A stretch of DNA of 64,000 nt, from the NCBI RefSeq assembly GCF_001528745.1, contig NZ_BCNS01000109.1, forward strand, positions 1 through 64,000, given 5' to 3'. Origin of the DNA: Marinobacterium profundum. Its GTDB lineage: Bacteria > Pseudomonadota > Gammaproteobacteria > Pseudomonadales > Balneatricaceae. The position numbers and the translations under genes were made by a program. This document shows positions 1 to 8,919 of this stretch, one piece after another (within the stretch, counting starts at the first letter, position 1; every line of letters begins with the position of its first letter). Under the pieces are notes generated by a model, which was not told the DNA's origin, did not search any database, and worked only from the letters and a program-made list of their open reading frames with translations.

Positions 1-5
1 TGCGG

Positions 6-172
6 CTAGGAGGCTGCCCGAGAATGCTGGCCGTAGCGAGAGTCGACTGATTTGAGCGGTTTTTTGCGGTGTTTTAAGGCGAATAGTGGTTCTATTTAAC
101 GCAAAACAGCACAAAAAACAGCCAAATTCAGGTGGCTCGCAGTAGGTTGAGTATTGTCGGACAGCCTCCTAG
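6..172. repeat. MITE-like inverted-repeat element, copy 1
   Basis: A 167-bp element bounded by CTAG on both sides. Its ends are inverted repeats of about 16 bases: GAGGCTGCCCGAGAAT at the left, and the complement of GAGGCTGTCCGACAAT at the right. Just inside, a T-rich arm (TTTTTTGCGGTGTTTT) pairs imperfectly with an A-rich arm (AAAACAGCACAAAAAA), and the apex is AATAG-TGGTT-CTATT, so the whole unit can fold into one long hairpin. Near-identical copies lie at 25815-26053 and 50237-50403, with an end fragment at 57641-57670. No transposase is inside. The CTAG flank fits the YTAR target duplication known for the IS5 group, so a non-autonomous IS5-type derivative is an inference. The element ends 3 bp from the topB stop codon. 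Confidence 0.85.
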
Positions 173-175
173 CAG

Positions 176-2176
176 CTAGCCTGGCTTGCTGGCTGATTTT
201 GCAGGGCTGCGCCGCTTGGCCGGTGCCTTGCGGGCGGATGTTGCAGGCGCGCTCTTGCGGGGCGTTTTACTACCGGCAGAGCTCGTCTTGCGTCGACCGC
301 GACTGGGGCTGGCGCTGCGAACGCCCTGCAGGCCCTGGGGCAGGGTATTACTCGCGGTATTGATCAACTCACCGAGCGCAGTCACCAGCGCCCCCATAAA
401 GTCGCCGTAACTACCCTCACGCTGGCAGATGGCCTCCAGCTTTGCCTCCCACTGCGCCGTCATGTCCGGCAGCGTTGTTTGCCGCGGCAGGCTGTCGATC
501 AGGCCACAACCTGCGGCCGTGGCGTGAATCGCCTTGCCACGACGTTCCAGAAAGCCACGTCTGAACAGCAACTCGATAATACCGGCGCGAGTCGCCTCGG
601 TACCCAGACCATCGGTATCCTTCAGAATCTGGCGGATTGAACGGTCTTCCACAAAGCGGGCGATACCGGTCATGGCGGCCAGCAGGGTCGCATCGGTAAA
701 GTGCTTGGGTGGCTGGGTCATCTTTTCCACCAACTCGCCACGCTCGCACTGCAAAACCTGACCCACACTGAGTGCAGGCAGCAGTTGGGTTGCCTCATCA
801 CCTGCGGGTTCCTGGCGTCCAAAGAATGGCTTCCAGCCCGGCACTATGACTTCCCGCGCCTGGGTACGAAAGCGCCCGCCGGCGATATCAATTTCCACCC
901 GGGTTTCAAAATACTCAAAGTCAGGCAAAAACTGCCCCACATACTGACGCGCGACCAGCTCGTACAGCTGTCGCTCCCGCCCCTGCAGCCCGCTCGCAGC
1001 CTGTGTCTTCTCGGTTGGAATAATGGCGTGGTGCGCATCCACCTTGCTGTCATTCCAGGCCTGGCTCTTGCGCCGACTGTCGGTTGCCGCCAGTGCATCT
1101 TTAAGCGCCTCGCTATTATGTCCAATGGCGCTCAGCACCTGAGGCGCGCGCGCCAGATGCTCCAGCGGCAAATGGCGGCTGTCGGAACGGGGATAGGTGA
1201 TCAGCTTATGCTTTTCATACAGGCTCTGGCAGATATCCAGGGTTTCCTTGGCACTGAAACCAAAGCGCTTGGCGGCATCAATCTGCAGGCTGGAAAGGCT
1301 ATAGGGCAAGGGTGCCGCCTGGCGACGGCGTTTCTTCTCAACCTCAAGCACAGTGCCTGGCTGCCCGCTGATGCGTTTCACCACATTCTCGGCCAGGGGC
1401 CTCGAGAGTACCCGGCCATCCTCATCCTGGTAAGGCTCGCAGGCCTCGCTGGGCTGCCACTTGGCATGAAAGGCCTCGCTCGCAGCCGTCAGCAGGTGCG
1501 CACGTACCTCATAAAACGGCTTGGGTACAAAGGCGGCAATGGCCTGATCCCGGCGTACCACCAGCCCCAGCAACGGGGTCTGTACCCGGCCGACAGACAG
1601 CACGCCGTCGTACCCCACCTTGCGCCCCTGAATGGTGTAGGCGCGGGTCATATTAAGTCCGTACAACCAATCGGCACGGGAACGGGCCAGGGCCGAGGTC
1701 GACAGCGGTATAAACTCCCGGTTGGGCCTCAGGCGCTGCAGTGCCCGTCGCACGGCTTCGGGGTTCAGGTCGCTGATCAGACAGCGCTGTACCGCCGCAC
1801 GTTTTGCATCCTTCACACCCAGGTATTCGATAACTTCATCAACCAGCAGCTGACCTTCGCGATCCGGGTCACCGGCGTGTATCAGCTGATCCGCCTCCTT
1901 GACGAGCTTGCGCAGCACCGTTAGCTGCTTGCGGGTCTTGGGCTTGGGCGTCAGCTGCCACTGCTGCGGCAGTATGGGCAAATGCTCCAGACGCCACTGC
2001 TTATAGGCCGGATCATAGGCATCAGGTTCAGCCTGCTCCAGCAGATGGCCTATACACCAGCTGACGGTATCGCCATTACCGGCACGAATATATCCGTCGC
2101 CTTTTTGATGGGGCCTGGGCAATACATCGGCAATGGCGCGGCCGAGGCTGGGTTTTTCTGCAATATAAAGAATCAT
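176..2176 (-). CDS. topB: DNA topoisomerase III
   Basis: Type IA topoisomerase that decatenates and relaxes DNA by a transient 5'-phosphotyrosine break. The protein has 666 residues (E. coli TopB has 653). The N-terminal Toprim domain starts MILYIAEKPSLGRAIADVLP and carries the acidic AGDPDREGQLL motif at about 101-111. The catalytic tyrosine lies in LITYPRSDS at residue 328, the same number as in E. coli. A conserved SVGRVQTPLL block is at about 194-203. The last 60 or so residues are a basic Ser/Ala/Lys/Pro tail, probably for DNA binding. The start is the ATG giving the canonical MILYIAEKPS. The gene is divergent from the antiporter at 2460. A repeat element ends 3 bp past the stop, so the extreme C-terminus may have been shaped by that insertion. 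Confidence 0.97.
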   Translation of the reverse strand: MILYIAEKPSLGRAIADVLPRPHQKGDGYIRAGNGDTVSWCIGHLLEQAEPDAYDPAYKQWRLEHLPILPQQWQLTPKPKTRKQLTVLRKLVKEADQLIHAGDPDREGQLLVDEVIEYLGVKDAKRAAVQRCLISDLNPEAVRRALQRLRPNREFIPLSTSALARSRADWLYGLNMTRAYTIQGRKVGYDGVLSVGRVQTPLLGLVVRRDQAIAAFVPKPFYEVRAHLLTAASEAFHAKWQPSEACEPYQDEDGRVLSRPLAENVVKRISGQPGTVLEVEKKRRRQAAPLPYSLSSLQIDAAKRFGFSAKETLDICQSLYEKHKLITYPRSDSRHLPLEHLARAPQVLSAIGHNSEALKDALAATDSRRKSQAWNDSKVDAHHAIIPTEKTQAASGLQGRERQLYELVARQYVGQFLPDFEYFETRVEIDIAGGRFRTQAREVIVPGWKPFFGRQEPAGDEATQLLPALSVGQVLQCERGELVEKMTQPPKHFTDATLLAAMTGIARFVEDRSIRQILKDTDGLGTEATRAGIIELLFRRGFLERRGKAIHATAAGCGLIDSLPRQTTLPDMTAQWEAKLEAICQREGSYGDFMGALVTALGELINTASNTLPQGLQGVRSASPSRGRRKTSSAGSKTPRKSAPATSARKAPAKRRSPAKSASKPG

Positions 2177-2459
2177 GGCATCGATAACTGTATAAATAGA
2201 CAGTCATATTAGCCGCAAGCCCTGCCTGACACCAGCTTAACGCAAGCTACTGTAGTTATATAAAATATACATTTAAGAACTTATTAGTATATAACCAGAC
2301 AATCTTTAGCCGCACACAGCGCTATCCGTATAATGCCGCGCTTGCCGTCAGAATCACCCGCGCAGTCGCACTGCAGTGAGCCTGTCCACTAAGGCGTTTT
2401 ATCCCAGCGCCCTGTTATTTATCCGTCGCCTACAAGGCGGCACACTCTTGGAGACTGCG

Positions 2460-3779
2460 ATGCAACCCAGAGCGATCGCCCTGCTACCCCTGCTGCTGTT
2501 CCTGACACTCTTTATTGGCAGCGGTCTGTACTACCAGGCACAGGACACCGACTTTGCCTTCTATCAGATTTCCGCACCTGTGGCGATCCTGCCCGCCATA
2601 GTGCTGGCCCTGCTGCTCGGACGCGGCGCGCTCAATAGCCGCATCGATACCTTTATCAAGGGCGTGGGCGACAGCACCATCATTACCATGTGCATTATTT
2701 ACCTGCTGGCTGGCGCCTTTGCCAGTGTTGCCAAGGCCGTGGGCGGCGTGGATGCTACCGTGAATTTTGGTCTTAGCGTGGTGCCAGAATCCCTGGTTCT
2801 GCCGGGACTCTTTGTGATTACCGCCTTTGTCGCTACTTCCATGGGGACTTCCATGGGTACCATCGCCGCCATAGCGCCTGTGGCTGTGGGCCTGTCCGAG
2901 GCCACTGATCTGCCGCTGACGCTCACTGTGGGTACCGTGATAGGCGGCGCAATGTTTGGTGACAACCTGTCGATCATTTCCGACACCACCATCGCCGCCA
3001 CCCGCTCCCAGGGCTGCGAGATGCGTGACAAGTTTCGACTCAACTTCATGATTGCGGTTCCGGCAGCGCTCGTGACTCTGGTGGTGCTTTACCTGCAGGG
3101 TAGCGGCGGCAGTATCAATGCTCCGCAAGACTATGACCTGATCAAGGTACTGCCCTATGTAGCTGTGCTGGTACTGGCGGTCATGGGGCTGAATGTCATG
3201 CTGGTGCTGCTCAGCGGCATAGTGCTGGCAGGTCTCGTCGGCCTGATCCAGATTGCCGACTACAGCCTGGCCAGACTCTCGGCCGATATCTATGCGGGCT
3301 ATGGCAGCATGCAGGAGATCCTGATTCTGTCACTGCTGATTGGCGGCCTAGGCGCCCTGATGAAGCACCAGGGCGGATTGGAATTTCTCGCCCGCCAGAT
3401 TGATCGGCTCGCCCGGGGCAGTCAGCGTCGCAGCGGTGAAATCAGCATTGCCGCCAGCGTGGTACTGGCTAATCTGGCGACCGCCAACAATACGGTGGCG
3501 ATTATTCTCAGCGGCTCGCTGGCACGGGATATTGCCCAGCGCCACGGGGTGGACCCAAGGCGCAGCGCCAGCCTGATGGATATTTTTTCCTGCGTGGTAC
3601 AGGGCCTGCTGCCCTACGGCGCCCAGGTGCTGCTGGCAGGCTCCATTGCCGCGCTGTCGCCGCTGGAGCTGATTGGCAGTATCTATTACTGCTGGCTGCT
3701 GGGCATAGCCGCCATCATTGCCATCATTGCCGGCGTGCCGCGCCTGCTGGCACAGACCTCGCCCCAGCCCCAAGCCTAA
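2460..3779 (+). CDS. NhaC-family Na+/H+ antiporter
   Basis: Inner-membrane cation/proton antiporter family, 439 residues, with about 11-12 hydrophobic segments across its length. The stretches TSMGTSMGTIAAIAPVAVG and GGAMFGDNLSIISDTTIAA are typical of NhaC/ArsB-type exchangers, where charged residues sit inside membrane helices. The start at 2460 is chosen because GGAG at 2450-2453 sits 6 bases upstream and the protein then begins with a membrane helix (MQPRAIALLPLLLFL). The open frame extends 28 codons further 5' without such support. It stands alone, divergent from topB across about 280 bp. The ion transported cannot be read from sequence; Na+/H+ exchange is the family default. Confidence 0.88.
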   Translation: MQPRAIALLPLLLFLTLFIGSGLYYQAQDTDFAFYQISAPVAILPAIVLALLLGRGALNSRIDTFIKGVGDSTIITMCIIYLLAGAFASVAKAVGGVDATVNFGLSVVPESLVLPGLFVITAFVATSMGTSMGTIAAIAPVAVGLSEATDLPLTLTVGTVIGGAMFGDNLSIISDTTIAATRSQGCEMRDKFRLNFMIAVPAALVTLVVLYLQGSGGSINAPQDYDLIKVLPYVAVLVLAVMGLNVMLVLLSGIVLAGLVGLIQIADYSLARLSADIYAGYGSMQEILILSLLIGGLGALMKHQGGLEFLARQIDRLARGSQRRSGEISIAASVVLANLATANNTVAIILSGSLARDIAQRHGVDPRRSASLMDIFSCVVQGLLPYGAQVLLAGSIAALSPLELIGSIYYCWLLGIAAIIAIIAGVPRLLAQTSPQPQA

Positions 3780-3822
3780 GTCCCCTTGCACTTAGCCCAG
3801 CCAGCTTTGTAACCTGCGGGGC

Positions 3823-4419
3823 TTAGTTCTTTGTCTTTTCAACTCGGTCAGGCTGCTGCACCCAGTGCAGCAGCTGCGGATAAAAACACAGAAACGCCTC
3901 TTCGAGCGCCCCATAGTGGCGCTCGACCTCCTCTGCCCCGCCATAGAGCGCGGTACGCCTGCTCAGGCGCCCGGCGATAGAATCCAGTGCCCGATCTATC
4001 ACCTCAAGCCGCTGATAACTCAGCAACCAGTCGTATTGCCGCATGCGCTCGAAACGCGCCCGCGCAGGGGCCGGCATCAAATGCGCTTCAGACGCCATGG
4101 TCTCGTAGACTGCGCGACTAAAATCAGCCAGGGGTTCAGCGTGAAAGGATGCCCAGTGCCGAGCCAGGAAGTGATCGAATGCCATGTCCACGATAATGCC
4201 GGCAAATCGACGCCGTGGCGCCTCGATCAGCGCCAGTGTACGCAGCACATCGGGGTGGTGGTCGGTAAAGGCATCAACGCTGCGGTGCAGCCGTATTCCC
4301 TCAGCAATTTCCAGAGGCCAGGCATCCAGTGCTGACCCCTTAACCGCATCACCGAGGTAATTGCCAGTGAGCGAACTGCCCGCCCGAGTGGCGAGATGAA
4401 AGTGCGCCAGATAGTTCAT
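3823..4419 (-). CDS. acpH: Acyl carrier protein phosphodiesterase
   Basis: A 198-residue AcpH-family protein (E. coli AcpH is 193). It removes the 4'-phosphopantetheine arm from holo-ACP and belongs to the HD-like phosphodiesterases. The N-terminus MNYLAHFHLATRAGSSLTGNYLGDAVKG is the family hallmark. The following LHRSVDAFTDHHPDVLR and FAGIIVDMAFDHFLARHW blocks supply the His/Asp metal ligands. The stop is 43 bp from the convergent antiporter stop. The next gene upstream (4426-4899) ends 6 bp before this start, so the two are probably co-transcribed. Confidence 0.93.
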   Translation of the reverse strand: MNYLAHFHLATRAGSSLTGNYLGDAVKGSALDAWPLEIAEGIRLHRSVDAFTDHHPDVLRTLALIEAPRRRFAGIIVDMAFDHFLARHWASFHAEPLADFSRAVYETMASEAHLMPAPARARFERMRQYDWLLSYQRLEVIDRALDSIAGRLSRRTALYGGAEEVERHYGALEEAFLCFYPQLLHWVQQPDRVEKTKN

Positions 4420-4425
4420 GCCGCC

Positions 4426-4899
4426 TCAGCGACTCTGTCGACGCGCCAGCACACGGGCCGTCGCATGCAGAGTCACACCCGCAAAGAGCGCAACCAAGGC
4501 CGGCAAGGTATAGGGCAGCTCTGGGCCGCTTTGCACAGGCTCATCAAATATGGCCAGTAACAGCAGTGCAGGGGCCAGCAAGAGCAACAACGATCCGATC
4601 CATTGCAGCCCACGGGCCAGGGGGAAATTCAGTACATTGAGGTAGCAGCCCAGCTGCACATTGAGCAGGGCCGCACAGAGCAGGTAGATATGGTTGGCGC
4701 GATACAGCATGCTGTACCCCTGAGGAACATCACTACTGTCAGGCAGTTCAAGGTAGAGATAAAGCCCGGCCAGCAGAAAGGCCAGCAGGCTCAGAAGACC
4801 TACCGCCAGGTGCAGACAGCGCAGCAAAATTTTGCTGCGATCTGCCTGTCCGGCACGGGCATAGGGTTTGGTATCGATAGCAGATCGGGATAAGGACAT
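4426..4899 (-). CDS. Small integral membrane protein, unknown function
   Basis: A 157-residue protein with four predicted membrane helices: LLRCLHLAVGLLSLLAFLLA, then segments around MLYRANHIYLLCAALLNVQLG, LQWIGSLLLLLAPALLLLAIF and LPALVALFAGVTLHATARVL. It ends in a basic tail (RVLARRQSR). I do not recognise a functional family. The start at 4899 (MSLSRSAIDTK) is preferred over an ATG at 5016 because the longer form overlaps the 3' end of the flavin reductase by 40 bases and adds a non-conserved hydrophilic lead. No strong ribosome binding site is visible at either start. It is probably translated with acpH. Confidence 0.7.
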   Translation of the reverse strand: MSLSRSAIDTKPYARAGQADRSKILLRCLHLAVGLLSLLAFLLAGLYLYLELPDSSDVPQGYSMLYRANHIYLLCAALLNVQLGCYLNVLNFPLARGLQWIGSLLLLLAPALLLLAIFDEPVQSGPELPYTLPALVALFAGVTLHATARVLARRQSR

Positions 4900-4976
4900 G
4901 GGATTGAATGTAGCACGCCCGAGGGCGTTACGGCAGCCCCCAGGCAGATCAACGCGGCCCCTCATGACCAGCGCCA

Positions 4977-5624
4977 TCAGGCTTGATTGATCCGCCTCTC
5001 CTGACTGTTCAGCCACTCTTCGTAGCTAACCCTTGGCAACTGGAACTGATCCCGCGTCGAGGTGTAGGTATCGGCGTGCATGCGCGAGATGGGGCAGTAG
5101 GCCGGAGAGCGTACATGCAGGCGTTCTGCATCGATATACTGATCCTGCACGTGCATATTCACCACTTCACCAAAGATAATAGAGCGATTCGGATACTCGA
5201 TACTTCGCTCAAGCCGGCATTCGAACGCCACCGGCGCCTCCAGAATGCGCCCCGGCATCACCTGACTGCTGTCAGCGCAGGTCAGTTGCGAGGCCTCCAG
5301 TTCATCCACCTCGGGCGGAAAATCAATCGACGAAACTATCATCTGGCGGGCAATACTTTCGTCCACCATATTGACGACGAATTGGCCGGTGGCGTGAATA
5401 TTGCGAGTCGTGTCCTTGGGACTACCGCCGGGTTTATGCTGAATACCCAGAATCAGCAGCGGCGGTTCGTCACTGAATACATTAAAAAAACTGATAGGCG
5501 CGGCATTGTTGATCCCGTCGGGGCAACGACTGGTCACCAGCGCTATGGGGCGCGGCACAACAAAGCTCACCAGCAGCTTGTACTTTTCCTGTTTGCTCAG
5601 GCGGGTGAAATCGAATTCCATCAT
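4977..5624 (-). CDS. Flavin reductase-like FMN-binding protein
   Basis: A 215-residue protein of the flavin reductase-like (split-barrel FMN-binding) family. The N-terminal FVVPRPIALVTSRCPDGINNAAPISFFNVFSDEPPLL region is the FMN-binding core, and TGQFVVNMVDESIARQM follows. Such proteins supply reduced flavin to monooxygenases or act as stand-alone reductases. The start at 5624 (MMEFDFTRLSKQEKYKLLVSF) has GGAG just upstream on the coding strand; a longer frame to 5714 adds 30 residues without homology. It lies downstream of the ABC transporter operon in the same direction, 131 bp away, which suggests but does not prove a role in the same catabolic island. Confidence 0.85.
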   Translation of the reverse strand: MMEFDFTRLSKQEKYKLLVSFVVPRPIALVTSRCPDGINNAAPISFFNVFSDEPPLLILGIQHKPGGSPKDTTRNIHATGQFVVNMVDESIARQMIVSSIDFPPEVDELEASQLTCADSSQVMPGRILEAPVAFECRLERSIEYPNRSIIFGEVVNMHVQDQYIDAERLHVRSPAYCPISRMHADTYTSTRDQFQLPRVSYEEWLNSQERRINQA

Positions 5625-5755
5625 GGATCTCCAGACGGGCGTATTGCCCGCGTGTTGCAGTGTTATTCCCGGCGCGAACAAGGACCCGTCAGCTCCAAGG
5701 AGCCAACGGGCCAACGAAGCACCGGAGGTACAACCTGGTTAATAAGGATGCGAGG

Positions 5756-6805
5756 TCAGATACGCCCTTCCTCAACCGCGTGGCAGGCCACCTGACCACC
5801 ACCGTCAGTGGCGATAGTGACCGGGCGCTCCGACGTACAGCGTGCATTGGCGTGGGGGCAGCGCGGGTGAAAGGTGCAGCCGCTGGGCGGCGAAATCGGG
5901 CTGGGTACTTCGCCACTCACCGGCGTTCGGGCCCGCCCGCTCATGTCCAGATCCGGAATGGCATCCAGCAGCATGCGCGTATAGGGGTGGCGCGGGTTGC
6001 GCAGCAGCTCGGCGGAAGGCGCCTGCTCCACCATGGCCCCCAGATACATGACACCGACACGATCGGAGATGTGGAACACAACCGCCAGATCATGACTAAT
6101 AAACATATAGGTCAGGCGATACTGACGCTGCAGGTCGCGCATCAGATTGAGAATCTGCGCCTGCACCGACACGTCCAGCGCTGAGGTTGGCTCATCGCAG
6201 ACGATAAAGTCCGGGTTGCTCGCCAGCGCCCGGGCAATGGAAATGCGCTGGCGCTGGCCACCGCTGAACTCATGGGGGTACTTGTCACCATCCGCCGGCA
6301 TCAGGCCCACCTGGGTCAGCAGTTCGGCTACCCGCGCGTCCACTTCAGCCGTGGTTTTCAGCAAACCGAACACCCGAATCGGCTCAGCGATGATCTTCTT
6401 GACCCGCCAGCGCGGATTGAAGCTGGCGTAGGGATCCTGAAAAATCATCTGCATGCGGCTGCGCAGCGGCGCCATCTGCTTGCGGCTCAGCGGCCCTATA
6501 TCCACCCCCTCAAACTCGATGCTGCCACTACTGGGCGCATAGAGCCCGACGGCCAGGCGCGCCGCCGTCGATTTGCCACAACCCGACTCGCCCACCAGAC
6601 CAAAGGTTTCGCCCTTGTGAATTTCGAAATCGATGCCGTCCACCGCCCGCAGAAACTGCCGCGGCCTGCGCTCCAGCACCCGATTAAGCCAGGGTGGCGA
6701 CACATCGAAATGGCGCTTGAGATTGCGCGCCCGCAGAATCGGCTCCGCCGCCGCTTTGTCGGTGGCCATTGTCATGGCGTCTTGTGCTACATGTGCGTTC
6801 ATCAT
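5756..6805 (-). CDS. Oligopeptide/dipeptide-type ABC transporter ATP-binding protein (DppF/OppF-like)
   Basis: Second ATPase of a peptide/nickel-class ABC importer, 349 residues, cytoplasmic. Walker A is VGESGCGKST at 71-80, the signature is SGGQRQRISIARAL at about 181-194 and Walker B is IVCDEPTSALD at 201-211. The C-terminal oligopeptide/dipeptide extension holds GCTFHPRCPHANARC, the Cys motif often binding an iron-sulfur cluster in DppD/DppF-type proteins. The start codon shares one base with the stop codon of the upstream ATPase gene (TAATG), so translation is coupled. It is the last gene of a five-gene transporter operon read leftwards from 11551. Confidence 0.93.
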   Translation of the reverse strand: MMNAHVAQDAMTMATDKAAAEPILRARNLKRHFDVSPPWLNRVLERRPRQFLRAVDGIDFEIHKGETFGLVGESGCGKSTAARLAVGLYAPSSGSIEFEGVDIGPLSRKQMAPLRSRMQMIFQDPYASFNPRWRVKKIIAEPIRVFGLLKTTAEVDARVAELLTQVGLMPADGDKYPHEFSGGQRQRISIARALASNPDFIVCDEPTSALDVSVQAQILNLMRDLQRQYRLTYMFISHDLAVVFHISDRVGVMYLGAMVEQAPSAELLRNPRHPYTRMLLDAIPDLDMSGRARTPVSGEVPSPISPPSGCTFHPRCPHANARCTSERPVTIATDGGGQVACHAVEEGRI

Positions 6806-7914
6806 TACACCTCCAGCCCGCAGGCCTGCACGGACTTCTTTACCGCTAAGTTGCCTGCTTCCGCCTGATGCCTGGCGCGCTGCGCCAGCGCCAGCTCCTC
6901 AAACAGCTGATCGGGATCGGCGTCAGGATCGACACCCTCCCAAAGCCAGCAAGCCACCTCACCCCGCCCTGCTTGGGCAAATTCGGGTTTGTCCTCACGA
7001 CAGCGCGCCGTGGCGTAGGGGCAGCGCGGGTTAAAGGCACAGCCTTTGGGAATATGACTCAGGCGCGGCATGGCACCATCGATCTGCACCAGGTGCTCCA
7101 CCTCTTCCCCGAGCTTGGGAATGGATCCCATCAGACCACGGGTATAGGGGTGACGCGCATGCTTGACCACCTCCTGCACCGGCCCCACCTCCACCAGACG
7201 ACCCGCGTACATGACCGCCACCCGATCACAGGTTTCGGCAATAACACCCATATCGTGGGTCACCAGCATCACCGCAGACCCGTGCTCGCGGCACAGGGTC
7301 TTGAGCAGATCAATAATCTGCGCCTGTACCGATACATCCAGCGCCGTGGTGGGCTCATCGGCGATCACGAGCTTTGGATTGACGCAGAGCGCCAGCGCGA
7401 TCACCACCCGCTGGCGCATGCCTCCGGAAAACTGATGGGGGTACTGGTCAATGCGCTGCTCCGGCGCAGGAATCCCTACCTGGGTCAGCATCTCGATGGC
7501 CCTGGCCCGGGCCTGGCGCGGTGTAAGGTCGGTGTGGGTGCGAATGGTTTCAATCAGCTGCCGGCCAACGCTGAACAGCGGGTTCAAGCTGGTCAGCGGG
7601 TCCTGGAAGATGGAGCCTATTTGCTTGCCGCGCAGCTTGCGCATGGCCTCGCTCGGCAGGTTGTCGATCCGTTGTCCGTTAAAGTGAATCTCGCCGCCGG
7701 CAATACGCCCGGGGCGCTCCAGCAAGCCGGTAATAGCGGTACCGGTGAGGGATTTGCCCGCACCGGACTCCCCCACTACACCCAAAATTTCACCGGCCTC
7801 CAGGCTCAGGGAAATGCCGTCTATGGCCCGGAGAGTGCCGCGCCTTGTCGGGAACTCGATACGCAGGCCTTTGACTTCAAGCAGCGCGCCGCTGTTGCTC
7901 TGGTTGTTATTCAT
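6805..7914 (-). CDS. Oligopeptide/dipeptide-type ABC transporter ATP-binding protein (DppD/OppD-like)
   Basis: First ATPase of the importer, 369 residues. Walker A GESGAGKS is at 48-55, the signature is SGGMRQRVVIALAL and Walker B is LVIADEPTTALDV. The C-terminal GCAFNPRCPYATARC motif matches the DppD/OppD extension. The protein has about 40 residues beyond that motif (DPDADPDQLFEELALAQRARHQAEA), longer than usual for OppD, with coiled-coil-like composition. It follows the OppC-type permease with a 15-bp gap and couples directly to the next ATPase gene. Both heterodimer ATPases are intact. Confidence 0.93.
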   Translation of the reverse strand: MNNNQSNSGALLEVKGLRIEFPTRRGTLRAIDGISLSLEAGEILGVVGESGAGKSLTGTAITGLLERPGRIAGGEIHFNGQRIDNLPSEAMRKLRGKQIGSIFQDPLTSLNPLFSVGRQLIETIRTHTDLTPRQARARAIEMLTQVGIPAPEQRIDQYPHQFSGGMRQRVVIALALCVNPKLVIADEPTTALDVSVQAQIIDLLKTLCREHGSAVMLVTHDMGVIAETCDRVAVMYAGRLVEVGPVQEVVKHARHPYTRGLMGSIPKLGEEVEHLVQIDGAMPRLSHIPKGCAFNPRCPYATARCREDKPEFAQAGRGEVACWLWEGVDPDADPDQLFEELALAQRARHQAEAGNLAVKKSVQACGLEV

Positions 7915-7929
7915 GTTCAGCTTTCCTCT

Positions 7930-8862
7930 TCAGCGCAATTTCGGGTTGAGCGCATCGCGCAGCCAGTCACCCAGCAAATTGACCGCCAGCACCAGCAGCG
8001 CCAGCGTCAGCGACGGGAAGATCACTACCCACCAGATACCGGAAAACAGGAACTCGTTACCGATACGGATCAGGGTACCCAGCGACGGCTCGGTCGGCGG
8101 CATGCCGACGCCGAGGAACGACAGCATGGCCTCGGTCAGAATCGCCAGACCCAGGTTAATGGTGGCGATGACCAGCACCGGGCCCAGTACATTGGGCAGG
8201 ACATGGCGAATCATGATCAGCAGCGGATGCAACCCGATCACCTTGGCCGCCTGCACATATTCCTTGGATTTTTCCACCATGGTAGAGCCGCGCACGGTGC
8301 GGGCGTACTGCACCCAACTGGTCATTGCAATGGCCAGTACCAGCACATAGAGGGCCGATTCGTGCATCACTTCCTGGGGCAGAAAGCTCAGTGCGATACC
8401 GTTGATCAGTAGCGCCACCAGGATAGCCGGGAAGCTCAGGATCATATCGGCCACACGCATGATAAAGGCATCCACCACGCCACCGAGAAAGCCGCTTAAA
8501 AGCCCAAGGCTGACACCAATGATCATGGCGACGAAGACGCCGGCAAAACCCACTACCAGGGACACCCGCAGGCCGTACAGCATGGAAGAGAGCACATCGC
8601 GGCCCTGACTGTCGGTACCCAGCAGAAAGCGCGCATCACCGCCCTCCAGCCACATGGGCGGCAGTTCGCTATCCATCAGATCCAGGGTGGCGACATCAAA
8701 CGGATTGTGGGGTGCTATCCAGGGCGCAAAGAGTGCCGCCAGTATCATCACTACCGTCACCAGGGTGGCGATCACGGTAATGCGTGACCCCTTGAAGCTG
8801 TAGAACAAGTCACTGTCCAGAAGCCGGTGCCAGTCGTCGCGCATATTCATTAAGCGTTGCAT
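7930..8862 (-). CDS. Peptide-type ABC transporter permease (DppC/OppC-like)
   Basis: Inner-membrane permease, 310 residues, with an N-terminal helix (ITVIATLVTVVMILAALFAPWIAP) followed by the OppC leader HNPFD and the binding-protein-dependent permease domain. The EAA loop reads EYVQAAKVIGLHPLLIMIRHVLPN, the coupling helix for the ATPase. The start at 8862 (MQRLMNMRDDWHRLL) is chosen because GGAGGG lies 8 bases upstream on the coding strand; the open frame continues 11 codons further. It pairs with the OppB-type permease directly upstream. Confidence 0.92.
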   Translation of the reverse strand: MQRLMNMRDDWHRLLDSDLFYSFKGSRITVIATLVTVVMILAALFAPWIAPHNPFDVATLDLMDSELPPMWLEGGDARFLLGTDSQGRDVLSSMLYGLRVSLVVGFAGVFVAMIIGVSLGLLSGFLGGVVDAFIMRVADMILSFPAILVALLINGIALSFLPQEVMHESALYVLVLAIAMTSWVQYARTVRGSTMVEKSKEYVQAAKVIGLHPLLIMIRHVLPNVLGPVLVIATINLGLAILTEAMLSFLGVGMPPTEPSLGTLIRIGNEFLFSGIWWVVIFPSLTLALLVLAVNLLGDWLRDALNPKLR

Positions 8863-8919
8863 GGTGCTTGCCCTCCACGCGGTGAAACAAAGCAATGGGT
8901 ACTTGTCATGGCGAGGTTC